Source of the DNA: Spinellus fusiger | Lineage: Eukaryota; Mucoromycota; Mucoromycetes; Mucorales; Phycomycetaceae | Length of the DNA stretch: 64,000 nucleotides | Reading direction: 5' to 3' | Assembly: GCA_025094145.1 (NCBI GenBank) | Contig: JALLLS010000031.1 | Coordinates: 248,001 to 312,000, forward strand | Part shown: in pieces, positions 1-12,826 of the stretch | Numbering within the stretch: position 1 is the stretch's first letter | How the letters are laid out: each line of letters starts with the position of its first letter | The notes under the pieces: generated by a model | What the model saw: only the letters and a program-made list of their open reading frames with translations | Told to the model about the DNA's origin: nothing | Databases searched by the model: none | Made by a program: the position numbers and the translations under genes

Positions 1-930
1 CAACAAAAAAATTCAAGAATGTAGTTTGACTAGTGATTGTAGATGAGGCTACTCTAAACAACAAGGCCTATATTGACCTTTGCTGTGGATTGAATAGAAT
101 AAGCTCCACTAAAAATACCAATCTAAAGTTCCTCCAAACATCAGGTACTTTTCAATAGTCAACAAAAAATCATCAAATATAATATACAACAGTAAAAAAT
201 ACTAAGTCCAGTAGTGAAAAACAAAAACAAAAACAAAACAATCATTCTTAGACCGAGGTAGATATCATTAAAACACCAACAGTACATGCTTTCATGACCC
301 TATACACCAGGATGTCTTCTGGCTTTTAAAACAGTAACACTACTTTTCTTTTACGTCGTGAAAAGAATTACCCTTTACAGAACTGTGTTTCAAAATCAAA
401 AGGTTTGCAAGTATCCAATTCATTATTTTCTTTTATAGAATTCCTCACTGTGATATTGTATTAGATAAATAAAACTAGCTATAACTAATACACATAATAT
501 TTAGTATTGTTGTCGTCTTTGGATTTAACCAAAGGGAAATCCTGGACAGTTCAAAGAGTAAACAAAGTCTGATCTTTATTTACTCCTCTGTAATTCTTTT
601 ATACTTTTCTAATGACTGATATCTACTAATAAAAACTATGAAAAACCCCCTCTTGCTAAATAACATCTTCTAGGTACATGCCTTGCTAACTCAATCTTCT
701 TCTACCATGTAGTCCCTCTTAGGCAGTTTGTGTTTCTATTGAGTGGGATGATCGATCGTCCTATTTATGGAAAGTGATGATCTGACAGTATTTCAATATT
801 TTCTTACAAGGTAATAAAAGTACCATTTTAAAAGTCAGCATCATCCCAATATGTATCTCAAAAATTCATTGACTTTTCTCCTCATGAACTGTGACTGGCA
901 ATAAAGAAGCCTCTTTATCGTGAATAGACT
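1..930. other. AT-rich upstream region
   Basis: No coding segment is recognised. The stretch is AT-rich with no long ORF on either strand. The last part presumably holds the promoter and 5' leader of the eIF2D gene, but no clear TATA box could be assigned. Confidence 0.5.
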
Positions 931-3124
931 ATGTTCAAGAAACCACTTTCCAACCTAAAGACCTTTAGTCCCTTGCGCTCCTCTGATAAGAGACGCTTCC
1001 AGAACGAAGCCTATGACGCCTATCCTCATATAAAAGAGAAATTCAGCCAAGAAGGGGTGTCTCAGCTAATACCGGACACTCTCCAGTCAGCCAAGTTCAC
1101 CACACATATCAATACCTCAGGCGTTGTCTATTTGGCAGATAAAATGCCTTTATGGATAAAAGTTGACCAGTCTTTACCTATTCCAACAGGTAAATCATCC
1201 AGTAGATAGAAATGTACAAAGGGAGCAACAATTCATGTTCTTGGATAGTTTATACACTGTGGCAATATCCCGATATTTTACCAATCTTATACACATGGAG
1301 TCCAGTGGTGCAGAAATTGTCAGAGGGTGCTGGTAATGTGTTTTTCTTTTTTCTTTCTTTCTTCTTCTTTCTCTTTGATATGTATCAATGCTCAATCGTC
1401 TATTTCCTGTAGACTTGATGATTCCTGGACTTGTACCTGGAGCGGAAGGCGTCTTGCCAGTGTTGAATACAGGTGATTTAGTGGCGATTACCATCAAAGG
1501 TTATGAGTGAGTGCAGGCCTTGTTTTCTTGTAGTTATAGTTTATACATATATTAAAATCTTATTAGCTATCCATTAGCCGTTGGTACTATGGCATTACCG
1601 ACTTCTCAAATAAAACCAAGGTCAGGCATGAAGGGTAAGGCGGTACATATCCTTCATGTCTATCAAGACCACCTATGGGCTATGGGGGATAAATCAGATC
1701 CTCCCGGCTTAAACATCACTCTTGAAGAAGATGAAGAGAATCAACAAGATTCCGTCCCTCAGGTCAAGGACAGCCAACAAAGGCCTGCCCCTCAGATCAA
1801 CAAGGAACAAGACACTACCACGAACCAACAGCAAACCTTGAGTGCACAGGGTAAATACAGGGATTCTGTTATTTATCTCATTCTCTAGAGACCGATGTTC
1901 TTCTCAAAAGAGCTCTTTTACAGGCATTTCAATTCAAAATTACACCTGAACGTACATCAGATCTACTTCCTATGCTGTCTTCTACACTGTATGCTTCTTA
2001 TATTCTGCCATGTCGACCCCAGGCTACAGAGGTGGATATAAAGAAATCTAGCTACAAAAAAGTACAGAAATTCCTTAAATCTATGGAGAAAGAAGGTCTT
2101 TTGAAGCTGAAAGAGCAGCGAGGAGAAACAATGCTTTCTAGTATTCAATGGTCTCACTCAAGGTAAGGACATCTTCGTGGCTGGACCCATGTCTTACTAT
2201 TATTATTATTTATTTATTTAAAAAAAAAGCTTTACGGGTCTTCGATCTTACAAGACATATGAACAGACCCCCTCCCCACAGTCTGAATCCAATGGCACAA
2301 GTGCTGGTACTGCAACCACACTGTCTTGTGTATCTCCAGCAGAAGAATTGATAGAAATACATGACTATTACAAGCCATCCAACAGTGCTGTTATTGCTCT
2401 TTTTGAGGCAGCCAAGAGGCAGAAAGATGCCATGTACACAGCATCAGAAGTAAAACAGACAGTACTGGATTACATCAAGGAGAATGCACTGATCAATCTG
2501 CAGAACCAAAAGTAGGTGGTGGGTGGGTCTTCTCTGATCAATAATCCTATTAGAATGATCACCATTGATGCTCTTTTGTGTGATGCTGTTCTTAACAAGT
2601 CAGAATACTCCATCAAGGCACTGAAGAGAGATGAGATCCAACAAAGGTAAGCCAATGAAAATACAGTCTAGTCTATGCTTATGATTAGACTTCTTGATGC
2701 CATGACACCCTTCCACCGCCTGGTATTACCAGGCAAGGGCCCCAGCATGCAAAAGGGACATCCAAAGCAAGTGGAGATTACTAAAGAAATAAGACAAGGG
2801 CGGAAGACAGTGACGAAACTGACAGGTGTAGAGCACTATGGACTTGATGTGGAGGATCTTTGTAAAGAGCTCACTCGATTGTGTGCAAGTAGTGCTACCT
2901 GTACGCTCTTCTTCCTTTTATTCGTTGTACACTCACTCTCTTCTTCTCCTTTCTACTTAGATAACCCTCTCCATGGTACTCAGCCGAAGAATCCTTATTA
3001 TGAAATCATGGTGCAAGGACCTCAAATCAAGAATGTTTCTGAGCTTGTGCTTAGCAAAGGAATACCCAAGCGATGTGTGTTTGTAAATGATAAAACAGCA
3101 ACCAAAGGAAAAGGCAAAAAATAG
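931..3124 (+). CDS. TMA64: Translation initiation factor eIF2D (ligatin/Tma64), multi-exon
   Basis: Cytosolic factor that in the known family delivers tRNA to the 40S P site and recycles post-termination 40S subunits. The N-terminal block starts MFKKPLSNLKTF. A PUA-like block follows (LVPGAEGVLPVLNTGD, then GMKGKAVHILHVYQDH), then a SWIB/MDM2-like segment around 2340-2520 (ELIEIHDYYKPSN). The C-terminal SUI1 domain lies at 2760-3124 (KTVTKLTGVEHYGLDVEDL, then KGIPKRCVFVNDK). Visible exons are 931-1189, about 1251-1332, 1413-1506, 1567-1850, 1889-2162 and later ones to the TAG at 3124; the splices I joined keep frame, for example Q-E-T-D across 1850/1889. Introns are about 38-80 nt. The start is the first ATG opening the conserved N terminus. 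The gene converges on TRS31 with only about 65 bp between stop codons. The domain order makes the call firm; some internal splice sites around 2160-2670 are uncertain. Confidence 0.9.
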
Positions 3125-3188
3125 ATGTGTATGTTTCTTTTTCTTTTTCTTGTTCTTTTGGTTCTCCATCTCAATAACAGTACTACAT

Positions 3189-4067
3189 TTACTTGAGTAG
3201 CTTCTCTCTCTCTAATACTTCCTTATCCAGTTTAATAAGAATCGTTGTTCGTTGTGGGAATCCAGGAATAGGAACAGTATGAGCAGTGACGCGTGCAGGC
3301 TAAATAAGAACAGAACAAAAGAAAAAGAAAAAGAAAAAGAAAAAGAAAAAAAGAGCATTCAGTCACTCCATGCTAAAGAGACTCTTATTTCCACACTCAC
3401 AAACTGGCAGCCATCCAAGACTGCTTCTATAATACCAGCAATATAGGCATTGCAGTTGAGCTGGGACAGTTCCTTGGGCACAGAGATGTAGCGAGTTAAG
3501 ATTGGATCATTGTCGGATATCATGTCTGTTCTTATCAGTCGTGTTGGCTATGGAACACATCTTACATTCATCGTCATTCTCCGTGCTCTTTTCCAAGGAA
3601 TCGGCCTGTTTACCAAACAGCACCTTCCATACGACATTGTTAATGAAGTAAAGAACACCCAGGACCCTTGTTTCTCGTTTTGCAGTCTTTTCTCTCCAAG
3701 CCAAGAGTTCAAGAAGTCCTGTTCCCACTCGATAGCCAAATTCATTCATTCTATTGTTCATGTCAGTGAGCAGAGTGACCGCCTCCCCCCCTCCAAGTGA
3801 TTCAGCAAAAGTACCTTCTCTCCAGGTCTTGGATACCGTTGACTCTCTTTTGAGCATATTGCAGCATCTCCGAGAACAAGTAAGACTGTGCATTGAGACT
3901 GACCTAAGAATGTTCCTTAATCTATGCAAGTAGTCAAGGTAACTGACTTCAAACCCTCGTGTCTTGTTGAGATTGCGTTCGAGGATACTTTTTATGCCTC
4001 TTGGAAGACGGCTTTCATAGTGTGAGGCTGTGAGGGAAGTGCGGGGAGGGTTGGAAGAGTCTGCCAT
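3189..4067 (-). CDS. TRS31: TRAPP complex subunit Trs31/TRAPPC5, five exons
   Basis: Bet3-family subunit of the TRAPP tethering complex (Rab GEF, ER-Golgi traffic). Exons read on the minus strand are 4067-3948, 3903-3816, 3750-3566, 3525-3401 and 3299-3189. They give a continuous family pattern: [100 protein letters not shown], then DGCQF joined to [10 protein letters not shown]. Four of the five exons are too short or too interrupted to appear as long ORFs. The first intron donor (GTCAGT) is unusual, so that junction is less sure. An upstream in-frame ATG at 4193 exists, but the family usually starts close to the conserved ILERNLNK block, so 4067 is preferred. It lies 333 bp downstream of the RRN3 stop on the same strand. 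Confidence 0.9.
3314..3352. repeat. (AAAAG)n microsatellite in a TRS31 intron
   Basis: Short purine-rich run of repeated gaaaaa units. It lies inside the intron between TRS31 exons 4 and 5 (3300-3400). Confidence 0.7.
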
Positions 4068-4399
4068 GGAAGAAAGCTCAGTGGGGAAGTCCTCTGAGAC
4101 TGCAACACGAGAGCGATAAAGCACGTCACAAGAAAGCTGACAGGCAGACAGACAGTGGTCGTTTTTAAGAGAGAATAAGAAGAGAAATGACATTTATATA
4201 TATATATCAATATAGTTTTTTTCTTTTCTTTTAATAGAGAGATAAGAGAAAATAAGTTATTATTACTGTTTTACTATTCTTTCTTATATAAATAGAGTAT
4301 AAGGGAAAACAGACAAAAAGAATAGAAGAATGGAAGAATAGAAGAATAGAGTTTTATGCAAAAAGACAGAATGAAAGAGGGAATGAAAATAGAATGAAG

Positions 4400-7300
4400 T
4401 TAAAGAGGCATGTAGTGAGAAGAACTTGGACTGATACTCATCGCCATAAATCCTGCTGACATATTATCATCCTCTTCATCACTGTCTTCTTCTTCCTCAT
4501 CCTCATCCTCATCCTCATCGTCCTCTGCAATCCATTCAAAGTAGATATTATCAATGAATGATTTGCTACTTTCCAATTTGTAAGGATCAAAAGGAAAGAA
4601 GCTCTGCACAGTCTGAAATATATTATTGCTGTTGGTGGAGCTGCCTGATTCTGCATTGACACCCGTCATCAAAAAGTCCTTGTTCTTCTCAAGGATGGGA
4701 TAAACATACATAAAGTGTGTATCGTGGGCTATCTTTGCAAACTGCTTTACTACAGTAGACGAGCACACCTTGAGAGGATTCAGTCTGCTCATTACGAGGT
4801 GAGGCATATTGTGTAGACCACGACACCAGTGACGCACAACTCCTCCACTTTCAGCAGCACTCATAATACGAATGTCAACAGAGGCTGTGGCTGTACGGTC
4901 TTCGTATGTCTCTTCCTCAATAGAAACATCCAAGGCACTGTCCAGAACCAGATCACGCCAACGGAAACAGAAGATGTACATAACAGCCTGTATCACAGCA
5001 TAAAACACATCGTGCTTCATCACATCTGCCTGGAGCTGTTTATCATGAAGAGCAACATAGTCTTCACACCAAGTACACAAAGCAGCCACTGTCTGCTGAA
5101 TAGTTCTAGGCTCAAGGAACTTTCCTCTTGCTATGTAGGAGGAGATGTAGGCTGCTGCTGAGATACGGGTTACGCCTGGTCGGAGGGGGTCTGTGATGTG
5201 TTTGATCAAATGTTCTATAAAGTGATCACTGTAGGCATCAACATCCAACGAACAAAAGTAGAACAGCAGAAATTGAGTGTAGCGACACTTGAGTGTTTTG
5301 AGAATCATACGGTCAAAAATATCAATCAATGTGGTATACATCTCATTCTTGACTTGAATCGTACTTTTGGTGGCACACTTTGCAAAGTAACGGAAGACAA
5401 GGACCATCATAGCATCCAATTTGCGCACCATGGACTTGATCTTTCTTAGCTGTGCTTTTCGGTTGGCGTTGTCGTGGTCTAATCCATCGTCAGAATAGAC
5501 ACTCTCGTCGTCGTCGTCCTCGTCGTCGTCGTCTTCCTCCTCCTCATCACTAACATCCGATGCATAGTCATTGTCAAAGTTAAGTTCGTAAGTATCAAAT
5601 TCAACCTCTTCCTCGAGTTCATCCAGCTCTACTTGAATGTGTGCCTGGTAGCAGCAGTTTAGTGCTGTGGTATACTCCAGGGATTCTTTCTCTCTTTTTT
5701 TCTCCCAACTTACATCAATCTGCACAATATGATCAATCAGCACACCAAGTATCTGTCTCTGGAGCACAGGGGCGTAGTCCATGACCTCAAGTACACTGTT
5801 AACATAGGCTGCTTGGTCGGCAGTGCTAAGGCGGTGGTAAGGCGTGTGTCTGACAATAGCCACAAAGAGAGAACTTGCACTGGTAGGAATAAGCCGAAGA
5901 ATGCTTCGAACTGCCTCGTGGTTGCGTTCATAGACAACTGTACGTGATACAACACTGTAGGCAGGAAGACGTTGGCCTGTGCAAGGGACAGGGTAAGTCT
6001 GTCATTCATTCCAAAGAGCATGGTGACTTACGAAACTTGAATCCGCCCACAAGCCCATTGACGATAGGCACCACATAGATAGAGTGGGCAGAGACGAGGT
6101 TCTCCAAGAGATCAATGTAGGCATCGACAAACATGCGATTTCTGACAGCCCAGTCTACTTTAAGAGCTGCTTCTACTAAAGAAGCACATGTTTTATCGAG
6201 GAGCGACACACTCTGAGATAAGACAATGATCCAGACATAAAGACGAAGCGTGGAGGGTGCCTCTGGATGAGAAGGATCCATGGAGAGACTACTGATCAGT
6301 TCGTTATAGCGTGTGGTATTTCCCTATAGGAAAGTGTGAGTATTGCTTCTCGGCCAGTGTAAAATAGTAAAAAATAGAGAATAGTAAAAAATAGAGAGTA
6401 GTAAAAAATAGAGAGTAGGAAAGGAGGGTATTCTCGTAACATTGAGGTTTAGCCAGGACATGTATACGCTGCTGGATGCCATCAATACCATCCCCATGGA
6501 AGTGTCATTGACGCTCCTTCACTTTATGTACTTCAAAAGACCACCTTCCTCCACCATCAACAAACAGAGACAAGGTCAAGAAGATAAAACCAAGGATTTT
6601 CACACTTTGGATAAAGGCCTCTCTCTTCCTGTTTCTTCTTCTTTCTCATTCTCTCTCTCTCTTTTTGTCTTTAAAGTATACACTTTTTTGGGACCGTTCT
6701 TTATGGATAAAGATGGACAGAAAGAGAAAGAGAGAGATCTGGAGAGAGAACAAGAAGAGAGAGGGAAGAACACTTCTTTACTTGTCAAAATTGCACACCC
6801 AAACACACAGCCCTTTCCATTCCTTTTTCAAAAGAAAAAAAGAAAAAAAGGAAATGTAGGCTTATGTGGGGAAAATATAAAGTAAACGAGTTGCTTTTGC
6901 TTTTGCTTTTGTTTGTTTGTTTGTTTGTTTGTTTGTTTGGGTATAGATCCTCCCTTGCTATAACACAGCAGATCTAGATTCAATTCCCAAAAAGAGGCCA
7001 ACAGATAACAGCAACATTCATTTCTATCCACTGAGGACATGGAGAGATACCAAACCAAGGATGTGTTCTTTTTTTTCTCTTTTGAAAAGAGAAAAAGTGT
7101 ATAAAAGTGGGAATAGAAAGCAGATCTTCTCCAAGAAGACTAGCCGTTTTGTTCAAATGCACAGAATCAAAAGTAGAAAATACAAAAAATCAAAGAGTAT
7201 TCACCTGTTCTTTCTCGCGAAGAGCACCTTGGATAAAGCTTTTCATCATCATCTTCATATAGCCGAGCTTTTCTTTGTTGACGGTCTCTATTGTCTCCTC

Positions 7301-7414
7301 GGACTCATCAGTGATAGGCACAGCAGAGCCCTTGAGAGCTTCGTTCAGGGAGGTGGTCATGGTAGGTGGCGTCGTAGCCAGCATAGGTAGAAGAGGTGGT
7401 GAACGGACAGGCAT
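4400..7414 (-). CDS. RRN3: RNA polymerase I transcription initiation factor Rrn3/TIF-IA
   Basis: Nuclear factor that bridges RNA polymerase I to the core factor at rDNA promoters. Three exons are visible on the minus strand: about 7414-7205, 6323-6032 and 5976-4400. Junctions keep frame: FIQGALREKEQ joins GNTTRYNELISSL, then GGFKF joins RQRLPAYSVVSRTVVYERN. The HEAT-like body follows (EAVRSILRLIPTSASSL, then ILKTLKCRYTQFLLFYFCS). A long acidic stretch (EEEEDDDDEDDDDE) lies before KLDAMMVLVFRYF, and a second acidic tail (EDDEDEDEDEEEEDSDEED) lies near the C terminus; both are typical of this family. Intron 1 is unusually long (about 880 nt). The start at 7414 (MPVRSPPLLP) is the most plausible ATG; an in-frame ATG at 7519 would add a hydrophobic stretch not expected here. 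Confidence 0.9.
6900..6940. repeat. (TTTG)n microsatellite in RRN3 intron 1
   Basis: Seven or so perfect tttg/gttt units preceded by cttttg units, located in the long first intron of RRN3. Confidence 0.85.
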
Positions 7415-9128
7415 AGAGGACAAGGCAGAGATGGACAAGCAGTAAAATACAAATAAGCCAAATCCACACAGGTGAAGAATCAGCAAAGGATAAAAAGGAT
7501 AAAAAGGTGACTCAGACACCCCTCTTAAACTTGAATATAAAATATAAAATATAAAATATAAAATATAAAATATAAAATATAAAATATATAAAAATAAAAA
7601 TAAAAAAAGAACCGTGGCTTATGATGACTTGCTGGATGAAATGGGAATGAGGGACGCGGCCTGCCTCTGAGAATGAATAATTAAATAGCCGTCTCAAAAG
7701 AACAGAGTCAGTGGCATGGTGGTTACACTGCATTGAAATCGTCCTGCTTTTCTTATCTTTTACTGTTCAAATAGATTCACTCTACAAAGTGGCTATTAAA
7801 AGCATGCCTATATATTAATAGAATGGGTGTTCAAAGTGACCTTTAGAGTGAATTAATAAGAGAGAGAAAAGGAATGCCATTGTTCATGATGTTGATTGAA
7901 CATTCTGGAGGCTTTGTTGACTGCATAAAGTGAGTCAAGAGATACTTCTTCCTATGCATGTATCGAGCAGTGAGGCTGTTGATTCTCTATTCAATTGAAT
8001 TCAAAATAAAAATAATAAAAATTAAACATGCTTCTTCTTTTTCCAAACACAATAGAAATAAAATTGGTTCCATGTTCAACATCACCACGAGGATCATTAT
8101 CTTAAACTCTATGGTGTTCCTATTGCCTTGTTCATTTCATTGATCTTTGGTTTGGTACCTACAGAATAACATATGGTTTTTATTTCTCATTTCTCATTTC
8201 TCATTTCCATTATTGCTGTTGTTGGTAATAGTGTAGATAGGGCATAGAGTAACCCAAGCTGACAGAGATTCATTGTCCATTGAAGGTGATCTTAAAACAA
8301 TATAAACAGTTTGCAAGAGATAAGAAGCTACCATGACACAAGTATTGCCAAAATACAAAGCCATGAAAAGATAAATATTTCTATACATAGACTGAGAAGT
8401 AATAAGTTCTTGTCTATTATGAATTGAATGTTCAACCTAAGGCAACAGTCTCTCTTCATCGCATTGATTTACCTTTATAAATGTGTATCTTCTTATCTAT
8501 ACACATACTCCTATCACTCGTATCACTTCATCTGTCTTATGATATGTTATTAACACTATTCAACATGTTAGAAATCAATGACTGCGGTAGAAGATCTATA
8601 TTTAACACCATTCAAATACACCAACTGTCATGACTAATCGTGAGTTCAAAGTACAACTTACACCAACTATGTCTCATGATAGAGACTTAGTAAGTTGTTT
8701 ATATTATCAATTGCCATATTCAATCTATAGAAAATAGATCAGTTCTAGACCCATTGTTTATAGTGAGATCACTTACAAGGATTAGACTCTCTATAATAAT
8801 ATTAACTCATTCAAATGAGTGATTTTTTTTAGATAAACCTATGTTGATGTAATCAGATAATGCCATAAAAATGAGCTATGTAAAAGTGCAATAATAGTCA
8901 TTCATTCATTTTTATTAACTAATAAAACATCTGGAATTTTGAATACACAAGTAATTTTATATGTAATGATGGTTTGTCTACCAATGTGGCATAGAATAGG
9001 CTGTATGAGGCAGTTAAAAGTGATCTGACTGCTGAATGTTCAGTGCAAGATATGTCAGTGTAGCTCTAAGATTATATCTGTTTACCTTGATATTACTCTA
9101 CTATTTCCAAGTGAGTCCAAGTAAATTT
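7415..9128. other. AT-rich intergenic region with a tandem ATAAAAT array
   Basis: No gene is recognised. A short tandem array with a 7-bp unit (tataaaa) sits at about 7533-7590, just upstream of the RRN3 start. Small ORFs in the stretch look like random AT-rich reading frames. Confidence 0.5.
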
Positions 9129-9551
9129 TCAACTCTCACGATTATAATAACATTCTTGGTTGCACAGTACTTGACGGAACTTAAAAAGTGCTTGGAGTTT
9201 TCTGGCTTTATCTTGAGTCATCTCCAAGTAAATTGTATTTTCATATGCCAGAGAGCATACAAACTCTTCAAGGGCGCAAGCAAACACTTCATTCATTCCC
9301 CAGAAGTAAAAATTGTATTCAGAGATTCTATGACCTGAGCTATCAAGATCTGAACCATGGATACCCTCTGATAGCATAAAATGTATATGTTCATGGATCT
9401 TATCATATGAATGTTTAGAAGGGCATGCTTCTATCATAATATTTCGATATGTATCCATCACAACCCTAAGTCTATAGAACATTGACTGCTGCGAAGTTGC
9501 AGAAGATATAGAGTTTGAATGGACATAAGGCATTGTAGAAAATAGAAACAA
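9129..9551 (-). CDS. Hypothetical protein, 140 aa, unrecognised
   Basis: Single uninterrupted ORF with ordinary amino-acid composition, unlike the poly-Lys/Asn/Ile frames around it. It contains blocks such as KHSYDKIHEHIHFML and ISEYNFYFWGMNEVFAC. I do not recognise a domain. There is no signal peptide or membrane segment. Neighbours are kilobases away. It could be a real lineage-specific gene, a fragment of a mobile element, or chance. Confidence 0.3.
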   Translation of the reverse strand: MFLFSTMPYVHSNSISSATSQQSMFYRLRVVMDTYRNIMIEACPSKHSYDKIHEHIHFMLSEGIHGSDLDSSGHRISEYNFYFWGMNEVFACALEEFVCSLAYENTIYLEMTQDKARKLQALFKFRQVLCNQECYYNRES

Positions 9552-11699
9552 AGAGAAAAGAAAAGAAAGGTTTATTTAATCAAAAGCAATAAGGTGAGAA
9601 TATTTATTCTGTATGTTTACCACTTCATTTAACAAATAGTTTAATGGACAATAGCAGTACCTTCAAGTTCTTAACAGGTATAGTTTGATGATGATTATCT
9701 GGGAGTCCATTGTCTTTTGTATATCTCAAATTTAAAGTGATCTTCTTTGTTCACATACTATGCTTTAACATGATTAATTACTTTAGACTTTCCATAAGTG
9801 AATGAAATAGTACTGAAGGGCAAAAAAGAATGTTGATGTAGGATTAGCATTTATCCTCTTTAAACAATATTACCAGCTACATGAAATAAGAATAGATATA
9901 GCTACGATATTAGATATAATGATTGAATATAATGATTGTGTTTTCTTTTATTCATACTAAATAAAGGTATACTATGTAAACAGTCTATCCTTGAGCAATA
10001 GAATCATCAAGATAGATATATTTGTATTTAATATACAGAAGAAACTTCATAAGGTGATTGTCTATCTATGTATAACACTACAGTGTATAGATAAAGAGAA
10101 ACACTGTAAACATGAAATATACAAGAGGTGATTGTCTCTCAATTAGGTAGAAGTTGATATTTGAAAAATAATCATAAAAATTCTATTGAGACCACCTTTT
10201 GTTTCTGTCTTTTTAATGATGACTTTGCTTGTTTCATTAGTCTAATCTTGATAATAATGGATGAAATCTTCTTTCTCTGTTGTAGTCAAAATACACATAT
10301 AGACAGTTTGCTTGTTTTTCTTTTTCTTTTTTTCTTTTTTTTCTTTTTTTCTTTTAAATAATAATAATAATAATAATAATAGCTTAGTGAACAGTATATT
10401 ATATTTATTTGTTCTTGTTGATCATCCTAGAAGAAATAAAATAAATAAAAATACTCATAAGCTTGTGTTTGATATTCATTATTACTCAAGCCATGAAAAC
10501 AAATGTTGCAAGTAAGCACATGTTTGTTAAAACAACAGCATCCTATAGATAAAGTGAATGAAAAAAGAATATCAAAGAAATAATAAATACTAATAGGTAA
10601 AACTGATAAGTCTCATGCATAGAAAGACTTAAAGTATATAGACATTGCTTGCCACTAAGAGACAATGAATCTTTCTTTTATTACAACAACATTGGCATTC
10701 GTTTTATACAATTACTTAGTCTTCTTTTATTATTATTAAGAAACAATCATTTAAAAAAGCCTCAAGAGTGTACTTGATAGGTGTATTATTATCTACTTTC
10801 TGTTATCAATAGCCTACTATTTTAGATAGAAATTCAAGCTTTATTTCAAACCTTTCTTACATAAACAATTCCTTTTTCAACTGTAGTATAATCTTACTCA
10901 AATAATAGCCATCTTTCTAATATTAGCATAAGAATAAATAGAACAAAGTTCCCACAGTTATCAAATCTTATTTAGAATCCTTTTATTTTAGGCAAACAGA
11001 CTTATGCAAAAGCTATATATTCATTGTGAAGCTTGTTATAGAGATCTTGTTATTTTATAGTCATGTAGACTCTACACTAATTCAATGGCTCCTTTGATAG
11101 TCCATTTTAATATACTGTCCACTCTTATTATTTTATACTGTCATTCTGGAGAAAGTATCATTTACCAACTTTAAAAGGCCTTAATAATAATCCACTGTAA
11201 GGGCTGCCCAATACCATCTCTATAATAAACATAATAGTCTATAGCTAATGTACAGTTCAATAAAAAGTATTGTTTTGGTTATAAAATCAGCTGTAAGTTG
11301 TGGTATAATATCTACAGATGAGAAAACATCACAATTAGTGTTATTGATGATGGGTTCTCTTATTTGCTCAAGACAAGAATAAAGAATGAAGTAGAACACA
11401 CATAAAGAGCCTTTTGTCCCTGCTGTTTCTATATCTATTGAATAGTTCTCTGTCACTGGTTATACACACCAGCACAATTCACTTGTGCTAGCTGCTTCTA
11501 ATAATGTCATCAATAAGAGAATATATAATTGATATACTTTCATTTGCTATCTACTCATTGACTGCAGAAACCAAATATAAAAATACTCAGACAACCTCCA
11601 AAAAGGAAAAGACAGTAGCTGCACAGATAAAAAAAGCATCTAGATGCTCAAAATCATTCTAATATAAAGGACAGAAAGGGAAAATAGAATCATTCTATA
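9552..11699. other. AT-rich non-coding stretch
   Basis: Long AT-rich DNA with trinucleotide (AAT)n runs near 10360-10380 and homopyrimidine runs near 10315-10355. Short ORFs (for example 11220-11456 on the minus strand) show no recognisable domain. Confidence 0.5.
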
Positions 11700-11708
11700 A
11701 CTTGAACG

Positions 11709-12350
11709 ATGAATTCACTGGAAAACTTAACAAGTTCTCTCCTCAACTACAATGGTCCTTGCTCATTGTTCTTGATGCCAACCCACAAATACATTCTACT
11801 TGGTTATCTATGGTCCATTCTCATTTTTGAACCCCTCTATCCAATGCTTCCCTTCTTTTTCTTCTTCTTTTTCTTCTTCTTCAAAAAGGCTTCCGAGTAC
11901 GAGCCACAGGCCAAAAGATCTTCCAGTTGTGGATCAATACCTTATTTTCTTCTTCCACCATCTCCGTAAATCACCACATGCAATCACGGATATTAAAGAG
12001 TTACAACACGTGCCGACAAGTCAATGTCAAACCCAGAACTCGCTAAAGAAATAATAAGGAAATGGTATTCAATGATAATTTCCACTCTACTGGCCTTATT
12101 CAAAGCGTCTAATGGTATTGAGTTCTCGTCATCCATTGTTTATTGTTTGAGTTATACGAATTCTATTAAAATGGGTGAAATTAGTATCTATAAGAAAAAA
12201 AAAAGAAAGAAAAAAAAGAGGGACCTCGTGATAGAGCAAAAAGCACACATCATCCCAAAGACAGCCAACGCACTGATACCAATACCATTGATGTTAATAA
12301 CACTCATAGCACACATGATCATGCTAAGGAGACTACTGATGACTCGGTGA
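11709..12350 (+). other. Possible decayed coding region
   Basis: This interval is less AT-rich than its surroundings and carries overlapping short ORFs in all three plus frames. One frame reads KASEYEPQAKRSSSCGSI and another reads GFRVRATGQKIFQLWINTL. No frame is sustained and no domain is recognised. A broken gene or transposon remnant is possible. Confidence 0.2.
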
Positions 12351-12794
12351 CATCTTAAGCAGTCATGCTATGCGAGAAGAAGGGAAAGATGAATGAGCAC
12401 AGATATGCCCCAGAAAATACATAATGAGATTTATAAGTCAATGGCACACAATGTCTATACATAGATAAAATCAAGTGAAATCAAAATAAAGTTTATTTTT
12501 TAACCTTATTGTTCTCTGTTGCCTTTCGCGGGAAATTTGATAGTGAGATACATCTCAGAATCTTTCTATTGAAGGTTGAGAGTACATTGTCTTATTTAAT
12601 CAATATAAAGTGTTATTCATAGCTCATCTCAATGATACTTTAGAAAGAGTTTGATGAAGGATGGCTATCAATAAGGAAGGTGGTGTCATACACACTCATC
12701 CCTATGCAGGATGTATTTACTTGTGCCCTTAATATTCTCATGTCAAACCTTATTGTATCTCTGCTAAGACTTCTGTTGATACATTATGCATCCC

Positions 12795-12826
<32 letters not shown>

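Noticed and set aside
1195..1497. Minus-strand ORF over eIF2D exons
   Set aside because: It is the shadow of the plus-strand eIF2D exons and an intron pyrimidine tract; no domain.
6600..6885. ORFs of both strands in the RRN3 intron with RERE/KEKE composition
   Set aside because: Composition comes from GA-rich simple repeats rather than coding sequence.
6950..7010. tRNA gene or tRNA-derived SINE in the RRN3 intron
   Set aside because: AGATTCAATTCCC resembles a B box, but no A box or cloverleaf could be built.
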